Assembly: GCA_014058405.1 (NCBI GenBank)
Contig: CP047423.1
Coordinates: 3,766,501 to 3,830,500 of the forward strand
Reading direction: 5' to 3'
Source: Candidatus Nitrospira kreftii
GTDB taxonomy: Bacteria; Nitrospirota; Nitrospiria; Nitrospirales; Nitrospiraceae
DNA length: 64,000 bases
The number at the start of each line of letters is the position of its first letter. Position 1 is the stretch's first letter. Both the position numbers and the translations under genes were made by a program. Below the pieces are notes generated by a model. That model did not search any database, was not told the DNA's origin, and saw only the letters and a program-made list of their open reading frames with translations. Below are positions 33,333 through 42,362 of this stretch, in pieces.

Positions 33333-34755
33333 CAGGTTTGTCCTCGATGATGATGCCGTGAGAGGCAAGATATTGTCTGATTTCATCTGCTCGCTTGAAG
33401 TCTTTTGCTTTCTTCGCTGCTGTACGCTCATCCACCATCTTCTGGACTTCAAGATCGGAACTGAAACCAACTTCTCCACCAACATTCTTTCGCATGGGCA
33501 GATTGAACTGCCACCTATCCAATTGGAACAAGCCGAACACCTTGCCGAGGGATCTGAACTCTTCCCTTGCTTCCTTCCTCACCCCTGTTGATATTCCTTT
33601 CCGGATCAACGTATTGATTTCGCCGCGTAACTGCTGAAACGCAGCCAAGGCCACAGGTGTATTAAAATCATCATCCATACCTATATTGAAAGTCCCTTTG
33701 GCAAAGCCAATTGCGAGCTGGAGATCTCCATCAGTGCCTGGCGAACCCTGCCCCGCCTCCGATAGCCGATTGAAAAGATCATAAAACCCGTCCAACGCCT
33801 TCTTCGCTTCCATCAATGCGAGATCTGAAAAATCGAGCGGCCCATGGTAATGCGTCGAAAGGAGAAAGTATCGAAGGATTTCGCCCGTGACTTCTTCAGG
33901 CCATTCTGACTTCTCAAAGATCTCGCGAATCGTGAAAAAGTTTCCCAGCGACTTCGACATCTTTTCTTTATTGATCTGAACAAACCCATTGTGGACCCAA
34001 TAGCGGGTGAATTCCTTGCCCGTTGCTCCACATGATTGGGCAATCTCGTTCTCGTGATGGGGAAAGATCAGGTCCATCCCCCCACCGTGGATGTCGAAGG
34101 TCTCGCCTAAATGTTTAATCGACATCGCCGAACATTCGATATGCCAACCTGGCCGGCCTGGGCCCCAGGGACTCTCCCATGCCGGTTCGCCAGGCTTACT
34201 GCTTTTCCATAGCGCAAAATCCATAGGGTGGCGCTTTCGCTCATCGATCTCAACGCGTGCCCCTGCCTGGAGATCTTCAAGCTTACGCTTGGAAAGGCTT
34301 CCATAGCCTGGGTATTTGGTCACGTTAAAGTACACGTCGCCATCTACGTGGTAGGCCAATCCTTTCTTCAGCAACGTCTCGGTCAGCTCGATGATCTCAG
34401 CTATGTGCTCAGTCGCTTTGGGTTCGATGGAAGCGTGGCGCACGCCGAGCTTTCCCATGTCGTCATGGTAGGCCTGGATAAACTTCTGCGTGACGGCCTC
34501 ACAGCTTACCCCCTGCTCGTTTGCCCGTTTGATGATCTTGTCGTCGACGTCGGTGAAATTCTTCACAAACTCGACGTGATAGCCCGAGTATTCGAGATAG
34601 CGGCGCATCACATCGAATACCAAGGCACTCCTGGCATGACCGATATGACAATAGTCGTAGACTGTCACACCGCAGACATACATACGGACCTTGTTCGGTT
34701 CAATCGGCTCGAATACATCTTTCCGCCCGGTCAACGTATTGAACAGCTTGAGCAT
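33307..34755 (-). CDS. cysS: Cysteinyl-tRNA synthetase
   Basis: This is a 482-residue class I aminoacyl-tRNA synthetase. The HIGH motif (CHIGHARSALVFDV) and KMSKS motif (EKMSKSLGN) are both intact, as are the zinc-binding Cys near residue 28 and the region GWHIECSAMS. Size and domain order match the full-length enzyme. The gene starts five bases after the DedA-type gene stop and overlaps rlmB at its 3' end. Confidence 0.98.
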   Translation of the reverse strand: MLKLFNTLTGRKDVFEPIEPNKVRMYVCGVTVYDYCHIGHARSALVFDVMRRYLEYSGYHVEFVKNFTDVDDKIIKRANEQGVSCEAVTQKFIQAYHDDMGKLGVRHASIEPKATEHIAEIIELTETLLKKGLAYHVDGDVYFNVTKYPGYGSLSKRKLEDLQAGARVEIDERKRHPMDFALWKSSKPGEPAWESPWGPGRPGWHIECSAMSIKHLGETFDIHGGGMDLIFPHHENEIAQSCGATGKEFTRYWVHNGFVQINKEKMSKSLGNFFTIREIFEKSEWPEEVTGEILRYFLLSTHYHGPLDFSDLALMEAKKALDGFYDLFNRLSEAGQGSPGTDGDLQLAIGFAKGTFNIGMDDDFNTPVALAAFQQLRGEINTLIRKGISTGVRKEAREEFRSLGKVFGLFQLDRWQFNLPMRKNVGGEVGFSSDLEVQKMVDERTAAKKAKDFKRADEIRQYLASHGIIIEDKPDGTSRWKR

Positions 34756-34760
34756 GAGAT

Positions 34761-35402
34761 TTAGGCCCCTGAGCTGGTTCGTCGTTTCGGCCAGTGGGAC
34801 CAGAGAAAATACCCAATGGCGACGGCCAGAACGAGTCCGATGGCGATATCAAATTGGTGGAAGTAATCCCGCAGATGTTCCCATTGCTCGCCCATCCGAA
34901 GACCGATGTAGGCCAGGAGATAGCACCAGGGCAGGGCCCCAACAAAGGTAAAGACGACAAAGCGAGGGAAATTCATCTTGGCGATGCCGGCTGGAAGCGA
35001 AATGAATGTGCGCACAACCGGCAGCATGCGGCCAAAGAAGACCGCAGCCTCGCCGTACTTCGCAAACCATCGATCCGCGACATCGAGATCATGATGGGAA
35101 ACAAGAAAATACGGGCCAAACCGTTCAGCAAACGGCCTCCCCCCCCACACGCCTGCATAGTAGGCGATGATCGAGCCGAGCACATTCCCGATTGCTCCAG
35201 CCAGCGTGACGCCCAGCATGGTGAATTCTCCGGTCATCACCAGATAGCCGGAAAACGGCATGATAATTTCGCTCGGTAAGGGGATGCAGGCGCTCTCGAC
35301 TGCCATCGTGAACACAATCCCGGCATAGCCGAATTTAGAGATACAGGCAATGACGAATCGACTCAGCTCACTGATGACGGTTTCGATGAGTTCGCCGATC
35401 AC
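34761..35402 (-). CDS. DedA-family membrane protein
   Basis: This is a 213-residue integral membrane protein with the DedA/SNARE-associated signature: ESACIPLPSEIIMPFSGYLV, YYAGVWGGRPFAERFG, and FFGRMLPVVRTFISLPAGIAKM. DedA proteins move lipid carriers such as undecaprenyl phosphate or phosphatidylethanolamine across the membrane and affect proton homeostasis. It overlaps the surE gene by four bases, which implies translational coupling. Confidence 0.92.
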   Translation of the reverse strand: MIGELIETVISELSRFVIACISKFGYAGIVFTMAVESACIPLPSEIIMPFSGYLVMTGEFTMLGVTLAGAIGNVLGSIIAYYAGVWGGRPFAERFGPYFLVSHHDLDVADRWFAKYGEAAVFFGRMLPVVRTFISLPAGIAKMNFPRFVVFTFVGALPWCYLLAYIGLRMGEQWEHLRDYFHQFDIAIGLVLAVAIGYFLWSHWPKRRTSSGA

Positions 35403-36211
35403 GTACGCGACTCCTTCATGGACCCGAGAGCCGATCGCAATGCGGAAGATTTTTTCTGGCCGTGCTTAATCATCGGTTCCCACGACCGGAACTGATCAAG
35501 GACACCATAGTGTGTACTATCCAAATGGATCGGCGTGAGGGATACGTACCCTTCTTCGATGGCCTCATGGTCGGCATCCTTATTGCGGCTCCAGGAAACC
35601 CGCTTGCCGGCGATCCAGTAATATTTACGTCCGTGCGGATCGACTTTTTCGATAATGGGATTATGGAATCGTCTTCGACTCAAACAAGTCACGCGTACGC
35701 CCTTGATCCCCGATCGTGGTCGATCCGGGATGTTGACATTCAGGAGAGTCTCTTCCGGCAGACCTTTAGCAAGAACCAGCTGTGCAATTCGCGCTGCATA
35801 GAGAACACCCACGTCAAAGTGGAATGTGTCCTGCCCTTCTTGGGAGACAGCGATAGACGGGACACCAAGGATCGCCCCCTCCATCGCTCCTGAGACGGTG
35901 CCCGAATACATCACGTCATCACCAAGGTTGACTCCTTTATTGATACCGGACACCACGAGCTGAGGTGGTTTGGTCATAATTTTTAACAACGCCAGATTCA
36001 CGCAGTCCACCGGAGTTCCGTTGACCGAAAAAGATCGAGTCCCAATCTGGTTCACTCTCAGCGGTTTGTGTAAGGTCACGGAGTGTGCGACTGCAGTGCG
36101 CTCACGATCCGGGGCAACCACCCACACTTCGCCGATTTTGGCGAGCCCTTTTGCCAAGGCCACGATCCCTGGTGACTGGATCCCGTCATCGTTGGTTACG
36201 AGAATGCGCAT
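35399..36211 (-). CDS. surE: 5'/3'-nucleotidase SurE
   Basis: This is a 270-residue nucleotidase with the metal-binding start MRILVTNDDGIQSPG (Asp-Asp pair at 8-9), plus VNGTPVDCVNLAL and SGINKGVNLGDDVMYSGTV with the conserved Asn and Ser residues. It dephosphorylates nucleoside monophosphates in stress conditions. ATG at 36211 lies 15 bases downstream of a terminator, so its transcript probably begins between or depends on read-through from the tRNA gene. Confidence 0.95.
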   Translation of the reverse strand: MRILVTNDDGIQSPGIVALAKGLAKIGEVWVVAPDRERTAVAHSVTLHKPLRVNQIGTRSFSVNGTPVDCVNLALLKIMTKPPQLVVSGINKGVNLGDDVMYSGTVSGAMEGAILGVPSIAVSQEGQDTFHFDVGVLYAARIAQLVLAKGLPEETLLNVNIPDRPRSGIKGVRVTCLSRRRFHNPIIEKVDPHGRKYYWIAGKRVSWSRNKDADHEAIEEGYVSLTPIHLDSTHYGVLDQFRSWEPMIKHGQKKSSALRSALGSMKESRT

Positions 36212-36225
36212 GGTCCACGTTCAAC

Positions 36226-36249
36226 AAAAAGAGCTGCCTGAGGCAGCTC
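36226..36249 (-). terminator. Rho-independent terminator after tRNA-Pro
   Basis: On the minus strand GAGCTGCC-TCA-GGCAGCTC forms a perfect 8-bp stem with a three-base loop, followed by TTTTTG. It lies about 85 bases past the tRNA-Pro CCA end and just before surE. It would end the tRNA transcript. Confidence 0.88.
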
Positions 36250-36334
36250 CTACCAAAGTCGGTATGGGGCACGATGTGCAGATCAATAGGTGGTCTGCTT
36301 TGAGACGCCTAACCCGTCACGAATCACGTCAATT

Positions 36335-36411
36335 TGGTCGGGGCGGCGGGATTTGAACCCACGACCACTCGCACCCCAAGCGAGTGCGCTACCGGGCTGC
36401 GCTACGCCCCG
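36335..36411 (-). tRNA. tRNA-Pro (anticodon GGG)
   Basis: This is a 77-base cloverleaf on the minus strand. The acceptor stem CGGGGCG/CGCCCCG closes it, with discriminator A and an encoded CCA end. The anticodon stem CTCGC/GCGAG encloses loop TTGGGGT, whose central triplet is GGG (reads CCC and CCU). The T arm has GTGGGTTCAAATCCCGC with the GTTCAAAT pattern. It lies between a MerR-like gene and surE; the terminator at 36226-36249 follows. Confidence 0.96.
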
Positions 36412-36483
36412 ACATGTGCTGAACTTAGCAGAGATCCTTCGTTGTTAATATACCGTAGACCGTCGCTAATGAACCATCCTTCG

Positions 36484-36831
36484 TCATGGGTGCGAGTCGA
36501 GGATCTTCAGAATAATGCGAAGGTCCCCCTTCAACTTCCTCGCAATATCCTTCGGACGCACCTTGCGCGACCCTGTCCGCCCACGGCGGGCCCAATACCG
36601 TTTGACACCCTCGATGGTATGTCCTTCTTCATATAACATGCGCTTAATTTCTAGTACGGTTTCCACCTCTCGTTGAACGTAGAGACGTTGGTTTCCTCGA
36701 CTCTTTTTAGGTTTTAGAAAGGTGAATTGCGATTCCCAAAAGCGGAGTACATACGCGGGAAGCTTCGTCAGCTGACTCACTTCTCCGATTTTATAGAAGA
36801 CCTTGCTCCCCAGCCTGGGTTCCGTTCCCAT
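36484..36831 (-). CDS. MerR-type transcriptional regulator
   Basis: This is a 115-residue protein with an N-terminal winged HTH of the MerR family: YKIGEVSQLTKLPAYVLRFWESQF, then the wing RGNQRLYVQREVETVLEIKRMLYEEGHTIEGVK. There is no long effector domain; the basic C-terminus (RRGRTGSRKVRPK) is short. Such single-domain MerR proteins are often encoded after IHF/HU-type genes, as here. ATG at 36831 has a TGAGG ribosome site; a GTG at 36843 is also possible. Confidence 0.88.
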   Translation of the reverse strand: MGTEPRLGSKVFYKIGEVSQLTKLPAYVLRFWESQFTFLKPKKSRGNQRLYVQREVETVLEIKRMLYEEGHTIEGVKRYWARRGRTGSRKVRPKDIARKLKGDLRIILKILDSHP

Positions 36832-36873
36832 GACCGGCCTCACGGTGCGGCCGAAGATGTGGGTGAAGCAGCC

Positions 36874-37149
36874 TTACGAATTGACGTACTTCTTGAACAC
36901 TTGGCTTGGTCGAAACGTAACGACGCGTCGGGGGGTAATCCCAATTTCTTCTCCAGTTCGAGGATTTCGTCCTTTACGGGCTCCCTTACTACGCACAACA
37001 AAATTTCCAAACCCCGCGATTTTGACCGACTCTCCCTTCTGTAACACAGACTTGAGGAGATTCAGCACGTACTCAACGATGTCAGCCGCTTCGTTCTTTG
37101 AAATACCGACCTGCTTGAAGATTTCGTCAGCGATATCCGCCTTCCTCAT
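36874..37149 (-). CDS. ihfA: Integration host factor alpha / HU-family DNA-bending protein
   Basis: This is a 91-residue histone-like protein. The core MRKADIADEIFKQVGISKNE dimer helices precede the beta-arm GFGNFVVRSKGARKGRNPRTGEEI, which contains the conserved Asn-Pro tip that intercalates in DNA. The sequence is closer to IHF-alpha than to HU in the RTGEEI-ITPRRVVTFRPS region. IHF bends DNA at sigma-54 promoters, which is relevant since such a promoter is in this window. It is followed by the merR-like gene. Confidence 0.93.
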   Translation of the reverse strand: MRKADIADEIFKQVGISKNEAADIVEYVLNLLKSVLQKGESVKIAGFGNFVVRSKGARKGRNPRTGEEIGITPRRVVTFRPSQVFKKYVNS

Positions 37150-37227
37150 GCTCTCCCCCTACGTGACCAGAACAACTCGCCGCTGCTATCCTCATGATGC
37201 ATTTCATCAATGCGATGAGTTTTGCTT

Positions 37228-37256
37228 AAGTTACGTGAGGTTATGAAGTCTGTCAA
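37228..37256 (-). promoter_or_regulatory. Candidate promoter of the ihfA-merR unit
   Basis: Minus strand: a perfect -35 TTGACA (37251-37256), a 17-base spacer, and TAACTT (37228-37233) as a weak -10. It lies about 80 bases before the IHF ATG. Confidence 0.42.
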
Positions 37257-37287
37257 GAATAAATTGGTGAATGCTTACGAAGATACG

Positions 37288-38937
37288 CTAATCCGAGGTA
37301 AGAAGTTTGTACTCGATGCTATCCGCCAGTGCTTGCCACGTCGCCTCTATGATGTTTTCCGACACGCCAACGGTGCCCCATTTATCCTTGTGATCCCCTG
37401 ATTCGATCAATACTCGCACCTTGGATTCAGTCCCCTTATTAGCCGCTAATACCCGCACCTTGTAATCGAGAAGCTTGACCTCTTGCAGCTGTGGATAGAA
37501 CTTTTCCAAGGCCTTGCGCAAGGCATGATCGAGCGCATTCACCGGCCCCGCACCGATTGCGGCTGTATGTTCCACAACTTGACCGACCTTGACCATCACC
37601 GTTGCCTCGGAAAGAGGTGGTCCATCCTCTTGTTTTTTTTCGACAATCACGCGAAACCCCAACAACTGAAACGACGGTCTGTGGCTCCCCATGACCTTGC
37701 GCATCAGCAGTTCGAATGATCCCTCGGCACCTTCGAATTGATAGCCTTGGCTTTCTCGATCCTTTAAGGCCTGGATGAGTTCGGCGACCTTGGAGTGGTC
37801 TTTAGGCAGCTTGATTCCATAGGCTTCGATCTTGTCCAGCAGTCCGCTCCGTCCTCCATAATCGGAGACCAACATTCGCTGTCGATTGCCGACTCGGGCT
37901 GGATCCACATGCTCATACGTCGCCGGATTCTTGAGCACCGCATGAATATGCACGCCCCCTTTATGGGCGAACGCAGAATCGCCGACATACGGCTGATGCT
38001 TGTTCGGCATCAAATTCGCGATCTCAGTGACAAATCCTGCCACCTCTTTGAGATGGCTCAAACGATCAGCCAACGAAGGGCGCTTCATCTTCAATTCGAG
38101 ATTGGGAATAATCGAACAGAGGTTGGCATTTCCACACCGTTCCCCAATCCCATTGATCGTCCCCTGCACTTGGAGAATGCCGGTCTCAATCGCCACCAGT
38201 GAGTTCGCCACGGCCATTTCGCAGTCGTTATGGGCATGAATGCCGAGTGGAACCGCACACTCGCGTTGAACCACGCGACAGATCTCGCGGATCTCCCATG
38301 GCATCGTCCCACCGTTCGTATCGCACAAGATCACCCGCTCAGCACCAGCCTCCACCGCTGTTCTAATCGTGGTCAGCGCATAGTCAGGGTTGGTCTTGTA
38401 ACCGTCAAAGAAGTGCTCCGCATCGTAGAAGACCCGGCGTCCTTTCCCGGACAGATACGCGATGGAATCTTCAATCAACTCCAAATTCTTCGCCAATGAG
38501 ATTCCCAAGGCATCAGTCACATGCAGCGACCAGGTTTTCCCGAACAACGTGATCGTCTTGGTCTCCGCAGCGAGCAGCGCTTGAAGATTCGGGTCCTTGC
38601 GAGCCGTGTTACTGGCTTTTCTGGTTGATCCGAATGCAATGACGTTCGCATGCTTCAGCGGGATGGTCTTGATCATCCGGAAGAACTCGATGTCTTTCGG
38701 ATTCGCGCCTGGCCAACCGCCTTCAATAAAATGAACACCGAGGTCATCCAGCTTTTGGGCGATGCGGACCTTGTCTTCGGCCGAGAAACTGACGTCCTCA
38801 GCCTGAGCGCCGTCGCGTAACGTAGTGTCATAGATCTCCAGCGCTGCTGTTTGAGCTACCGACAACGTTCGTTCAGCAACCAGCTGTTGCTCACGAGCAG
38901 CGCGGGAAGAGCCGGATTGAGTGGATTTTCGAGCCAT
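37288..38937 (-). CDS. cimA: (R)-citramalate synthase
   Basis: This is a 549-residue enzyme that condenses acetyl-CoA and pyruvate to citramalate in the threonine-independent route to isoleucine. The HMGL-like TIM barrel begins IYDTTLRDGAQAEDVSFSAEDK, with the metal-binding region GIHAHNDCEMAVANS, GTINGIGERCGN and KGGVHIHAVLKNPATYEHVDP. The C-terminal regulatory LeuA-dimer domain (about 410-540) with HRPSFQLLGFRVIVEKK is complete. It matches the CimA family rather than LeuA by these motifs and length. It lies between the ihfA unit and the decayed defence island. Confidence 0.93.
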   Translation of the reverse strand: MARKSTQSGSSRAAREQQLVAERTLSVAQTAALEIYDTTLRDGAQAEDVSFSAEDKVRIAQKLDDLGVHFIEGGWPGANPKDIEFFRMIKTIPLKHANVIAFGSTRKASNTARKDPNLQALLAAETKTITLFGKTWSLHVTDALGISLAKNLELIEDSIAYLSGKGRRVFYDAEHFFDGYKTNPDYALTTIRTAVEAGAERVILCDTNGGTMPWEIREICRVVQRECAVPLGIHAHNDCEMAVANSLVAIETGILQVQGTINGIGERCGNANLCSIIPNLELKMKRPSLADRLSHLKEVAGFVTEIANLMPNKHQPYVGDSAFAHKGGVHIHAVLKNPATYEHVDPARVGNRQRMLVSDYGGRSGLLDKIEAYGIKLPKDHSKVAELIQALKDRESQGYQFEGAEGSFELLMRKVMGSHRPSFQLLGFRVIVEKKQEDGPPLSEATVMVKVGQVVEHTAAIGAGPVNALDHALRKALEKFYPQLQEVKLLDYKVRVLAANKGTESKVRVLIESGDHKDKWGTVGVSENIIEATWQALADSIEYKLLTSD

Positions 38938-39034
38938 AGTGAGGAAGGGTATCAGGAGAGGGGCTCCCCTGTCGAGACGTCACGCCCGGGGAATTCGTCA
39001 CAAGTCTAGGTCAACATACGAAGGGGCGCCCGCA

Positions 39035-39634
39035 TCAAACTGGAATAGCCTCATCTTCAGGTACAGGAAGATTCGGATCAGGCGTGACCGCTAGCCATTG
39101 TAGAGTAGCGAGATTACGAATGGTTGAGGCGACCGTTCCTCGATCGAGCGGAGGACGACGTTTTTGCTTCCAATGCATGACTGCATCCAGCACCGCCGTT
39201 TCAGAAGGCCTACGATGATCGCTCAGTTCCCCTGCCGCAAAGAGAACTGTTGCGATGACCTCCGCTTGATCGATGTTCACCCTACTGAAGAGATCGACCG
39301 TCTTATTGATGATCCTGTCCCACTCTTCAAATTGGGAGGTGTACTTCTGCCGAATACGAGTGAAGTTTGGACCAACAGTGACCATGAACATCTTTCCCCG
39401 TCGCTCTTCTTGCAACAAACCGTTATTGACCAGCTTAGCCTCGAGAGACTTCAAATCTCCGGAAAATGGCCCAAAACTACCACGTTGATAGTGCAGGCCT
39501 GTCGGTAGGCCTTCATTAGTGGCAACATAGGCAATTTTCTGGAACAGCGTTCTTCCAACTGGCCAGTGATAGGGTTGTTGCTCGATGCGAGCCAAAACCT
39601 CTACGAGCGCCACCCACGCTGGATTCAGAGCCAA
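39035..39634 (-). pseudogene. darG: Truncated DarG: C-terminal domain only (DarTG remnant)
   Basis: These 199 residues look like the C-terminal partner domain of DarG antitoxins: YHWPVGRTLFQKIAYVA, GLHYQRGSFGPFSGDL, KLVNNGLLQEERRGKMFMV and, later, MHWKQKRRPPLDRGTVASTIRNLATLQWL. DarG removes ADP-ribose from DNA with an N-terminal macro domain; no macro domain precedes this frame. The upstream frame hits a stop within about ten codons and the frame begins at a TTG. The remains of a darT start lie 61 bases upstream, so a deletion from inside darT to the end of the darG macro domain is likely. The domain may still be translated but should lack hydrolase activity. Confidence 0.75.
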
Positions 39635-39695
39635 CTGCCCATCTTTACAGCCGGTTCTCTATGCTGATCGGCACCTTGTTCCAAAAACTCCACAG

Positions 39696-39809
39696 TCAGC
39701 TCCTTCGGATGTGTGCACGCTGATTTGAGAGGATGCCGTGTTCCAGAATCGATGGAACATTATCAATTGGCGCAATGTAGTGCAGCTCCGTAATGTCAGA
39801 CCGATTCAC
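39696..39809 (-). pseudogene. darT: DarT N-terminal remnant (37 codons)
   Basis: From a GTG at 39809 the frame reads MNRSDITELHYIAPIDNVPS, then ILEHGILSNQRAHIRRS, and stops. This is the start pattern of DarT/DUF4433 DNA ADP-ribosyltransferases (a H-x-T/A-xxDNxPSIL-xxG-ILS motif). DarT toxins are about 200 residues; here only the start is left, with no catalytic region. A six-codon-scale overlap with an upstream short frame ending GTGA suggests the original start is intact. Identification rests on this short motif plus the adjacent DarG-like domain. Confidence 0.68.
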
Positions 39810-40016
39810 TCCTGTTCCTCGGGTGTATCACGTACAGTCATTCAGGAAACCTCCAACACCTTCAGCACTTCGTCGCCGTAGTGTTTGATGATTGTGATAT
39901 CAAAGAAGGTTGTCCCAGACACTGTTCGCTTTTAAGTCGCTTCCCTCTCTCGTTTGCACCCTACAGACCTTCCAACGGTGCGGTGAAGTTATGCCTAAGA
40001 CGGGTTATGCAATTAC
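39810..40016. other. Spacer between hsdR and the DarTG remnant, with coding-like residue
   Basis: No complete gene is present. On the minus strand a run of about 29 codons ending at 39842 reads as an ordinary protein end (KRTVSGTTFFDIT ... KHYGDEVLKVLEVS then stop), and a TAA lies just upstream of it. It may be the end of a lost gene of the island. I cannot name it. Confidence 0.4.
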
Positions 40017-42362
40017 CTATAAACCACTTTGGATTGATGGCTGATACAGATACTTCTGAAACCCGGCAAAGACTCTGCCGATTTCTTCGGGCTGGCCGAG
40101 ATCAGCTACGGCATCGGCAATGGCATTGTGATATCTGAGCTTCAGTAACGGTGACAGCTTGTCTTGCGCCAATTCCTCCACGCCGACTTTCACATATTGG
40201 GCAAGGACGAAATCCAAAAAGGCCTGCTGCTTGCCATTAAAGTGAGCGCTGATCTCCACCCTGGCCCTGGCAGCCCGCTCTTCGCGAGTGAGCGGCGCCA
40301 TCGCATAGGCTACGTGAGCCAGCACATCGAACAGGTCGCTGTTCTCCGCATCGATGATGCGCTGCATCTCCGCCATCTGCTCGGCACCGAACCATTTCTC
40401 CGCCAGCCCCTGTAACAGTCGTGCCCTGGTCTCCGGCACACTCCAGATGGCACGAAGTTCAGCCTCATCGTGGAAAAACTCCGGCAGTTTGCCGAAGAGC
40501 AGTTCCAGGAATTGCTGCGCGGACATCGGCGTGCCATCCGGGTGCCAAAAGGTTGTCACCATCATGTGTTGGATGGTGCGGGCTTTCCCGTCTGCCAGCT
40601 TCACCTTGATGCGCTTTCTCTTCACATATTCGACAGGCTCTTCACGCACTCTATCCACCAGTGGAGGTAATGGAGGAATCGTCTTACCTTCCGGCTTTGG
40701 CTCCGGCTCGATCGGCTCCCCATCCCATTCCGGATCACTAAAGTGATGATGTGCCTTCACGAAATCATAGATCGTGAAGTAGTCTTTCCCGTCATAGAGC
40801 CGCGTTCCACGTCCGATGATCTGCTTGAACTCGATCATCGAATTGATCGGGCGCATCAGGACGATGTTACGGATATTGCGAGCATCCACACCCGTTGAGA
40901 GCTTCTGGGAGGTCGTGAGAATCGTTGGAATCGTCTTTTCGTTGTCTTGGAAGTCGCGGAGGTGCTGCTCGCCGAGCTCGCCGTCATTGGCCGTCACCCG
41001 CTGACAGTAGTTGGGATCCGTGCTCGTCTTCATCTGGTTGATGAGGTCGCGCACGGCCAGGGCGTGATCCTGCGTGGCGCAGAAGACCAGCGTCTTCTCG
41101 TGCTGGTTGAACTGGCCCATGAAGATCTCGACCCGCTTCTTCTCGCGCTCTTTGATCTCGATGATCTTATTGAAGTCGCTCTCTGTGTAGCGTTTCTATA
41201 CCTCGATCTCGCCTTCGATGAGCTGATCGTCCGGTGTATAGACATACTCGTCGAGCGTCGTGGAGATCTGCTTGACCTTGAACGGCGTCAGGAAGCCATC
41301 GTTGATGCCGTCCTTGAGGGAATAGATATAGACCGGCTCGCCGAAATAGGCGTAGGTATCCACGTTGTCTTTGCGCTTGGGCGTGGCAGTCAGGCCGAGC
41401 TGCACGGCGGGGGCAAAGTATTCAAGGATGCCGCGCCAGTTGCTCTCGTCGTTCGCGCCGCCACGATGGCACTCATCGATGACGATGAAATCGAAAAAGT
41501 CCGGCGGGTATTCGCCAAAGTATGGCGACGGCCTGCCGTCCTTCGGCGGCCCACTCATGAAGGTCTGGAAGATGGTAAAGAACAGGCTCGCATTCGTCGG
41601 AACTCTCCCTTTTTCGCGGATCGACTCCGGCTTGATTCGAACAAGCGCTTCGTCTTCAAAGGCAGCGAATGACGTAAAATCGTTATAGGCCTGAGTGGCG
41701 AGAGTATTACGGTCTGCCAAGAAGAGAATGCGCGGGCGTCTCGACGGTTCCCGACTCCGATTCCAACGAGATTGAAAGAGTTTCCAAGCAATTTGAAAAG
41801 CGATCGATGTCTTTCCCGTGCCGGTGGCCAGCGTCAGGAGAAGCCGATCATCGCCCTTCGCTATTCGCTCCAATACTCGCTGGACGGCAATCTCCTGATA
41901 AAAGCGAATGATCCAGCTTCCACTTTTATCTGAAAACGGCACGCTGGCAAAACGATCCCGCCAGGCATCCTGTTTGGCAAAGGTCAGTTTCCAGAGGTCA
42001 TCCGGGCTGGGGTACTGTGGCCACTCACCTTCCTGGCCCGTTTCCATGTCGATGCCGTAGAGCCCTTGGCCGTTCGTCGCGTAGGTGAAGCGAATGGCCA
42101 GCTTCCCCGCATAGTCTTTCGCCTGCCCTACCCCTTCCGTCAGTTCTTCATCCCAGGCCTTGGCTTCAATGACAGCGAGTTTGGTGTTGCGATAGACAAG
42201 GACGTAATCGGCGATGAGCGGCTTCGCGCGCCGTCCCAAGCCCTCGATGCGGCCCAAGGTGATGGGATACTCGCGCAGCACGCGGCTCCCTTCGACGACG
42301 CCCCAACCAGCCGCCCTGAGGGCAGGATCGATATGCTCGGCCCTGGTTTCGGCTTCGTTCAT
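40017..42362 (-). pseudogene. hsdR: Type I restriction enzyme R subunit, split by an amber codon
   Basis: The reading frame 42362 to 40017 is continuous except for one TAG at 41196-41198 (codon 389). The upstream part (388 residues) holds the PD-(D/E)xK nuclease (ADYVLVYRNTKLAVIEAKA), Walker A TLATGTGKTS and DECH box IVIDECHRGG. The part after the stop (KRYTESDFNKIIEIKEREKK onward) holds the second helicase domain with motif VI QIIGRGTRL and the C-terminal HsdR domain. Glu or another codon one base away from TAG would restore about 781 residues. The restriction subunit is therefore probably dead unless the stop is read through or is a sequencing error. Confidence 0.9.

Noticed and set aside
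33333..33485. N-terminal extension of RlmB into cysS
   Set aside because: It reads cysS codons in another frame and adds no family sequence.
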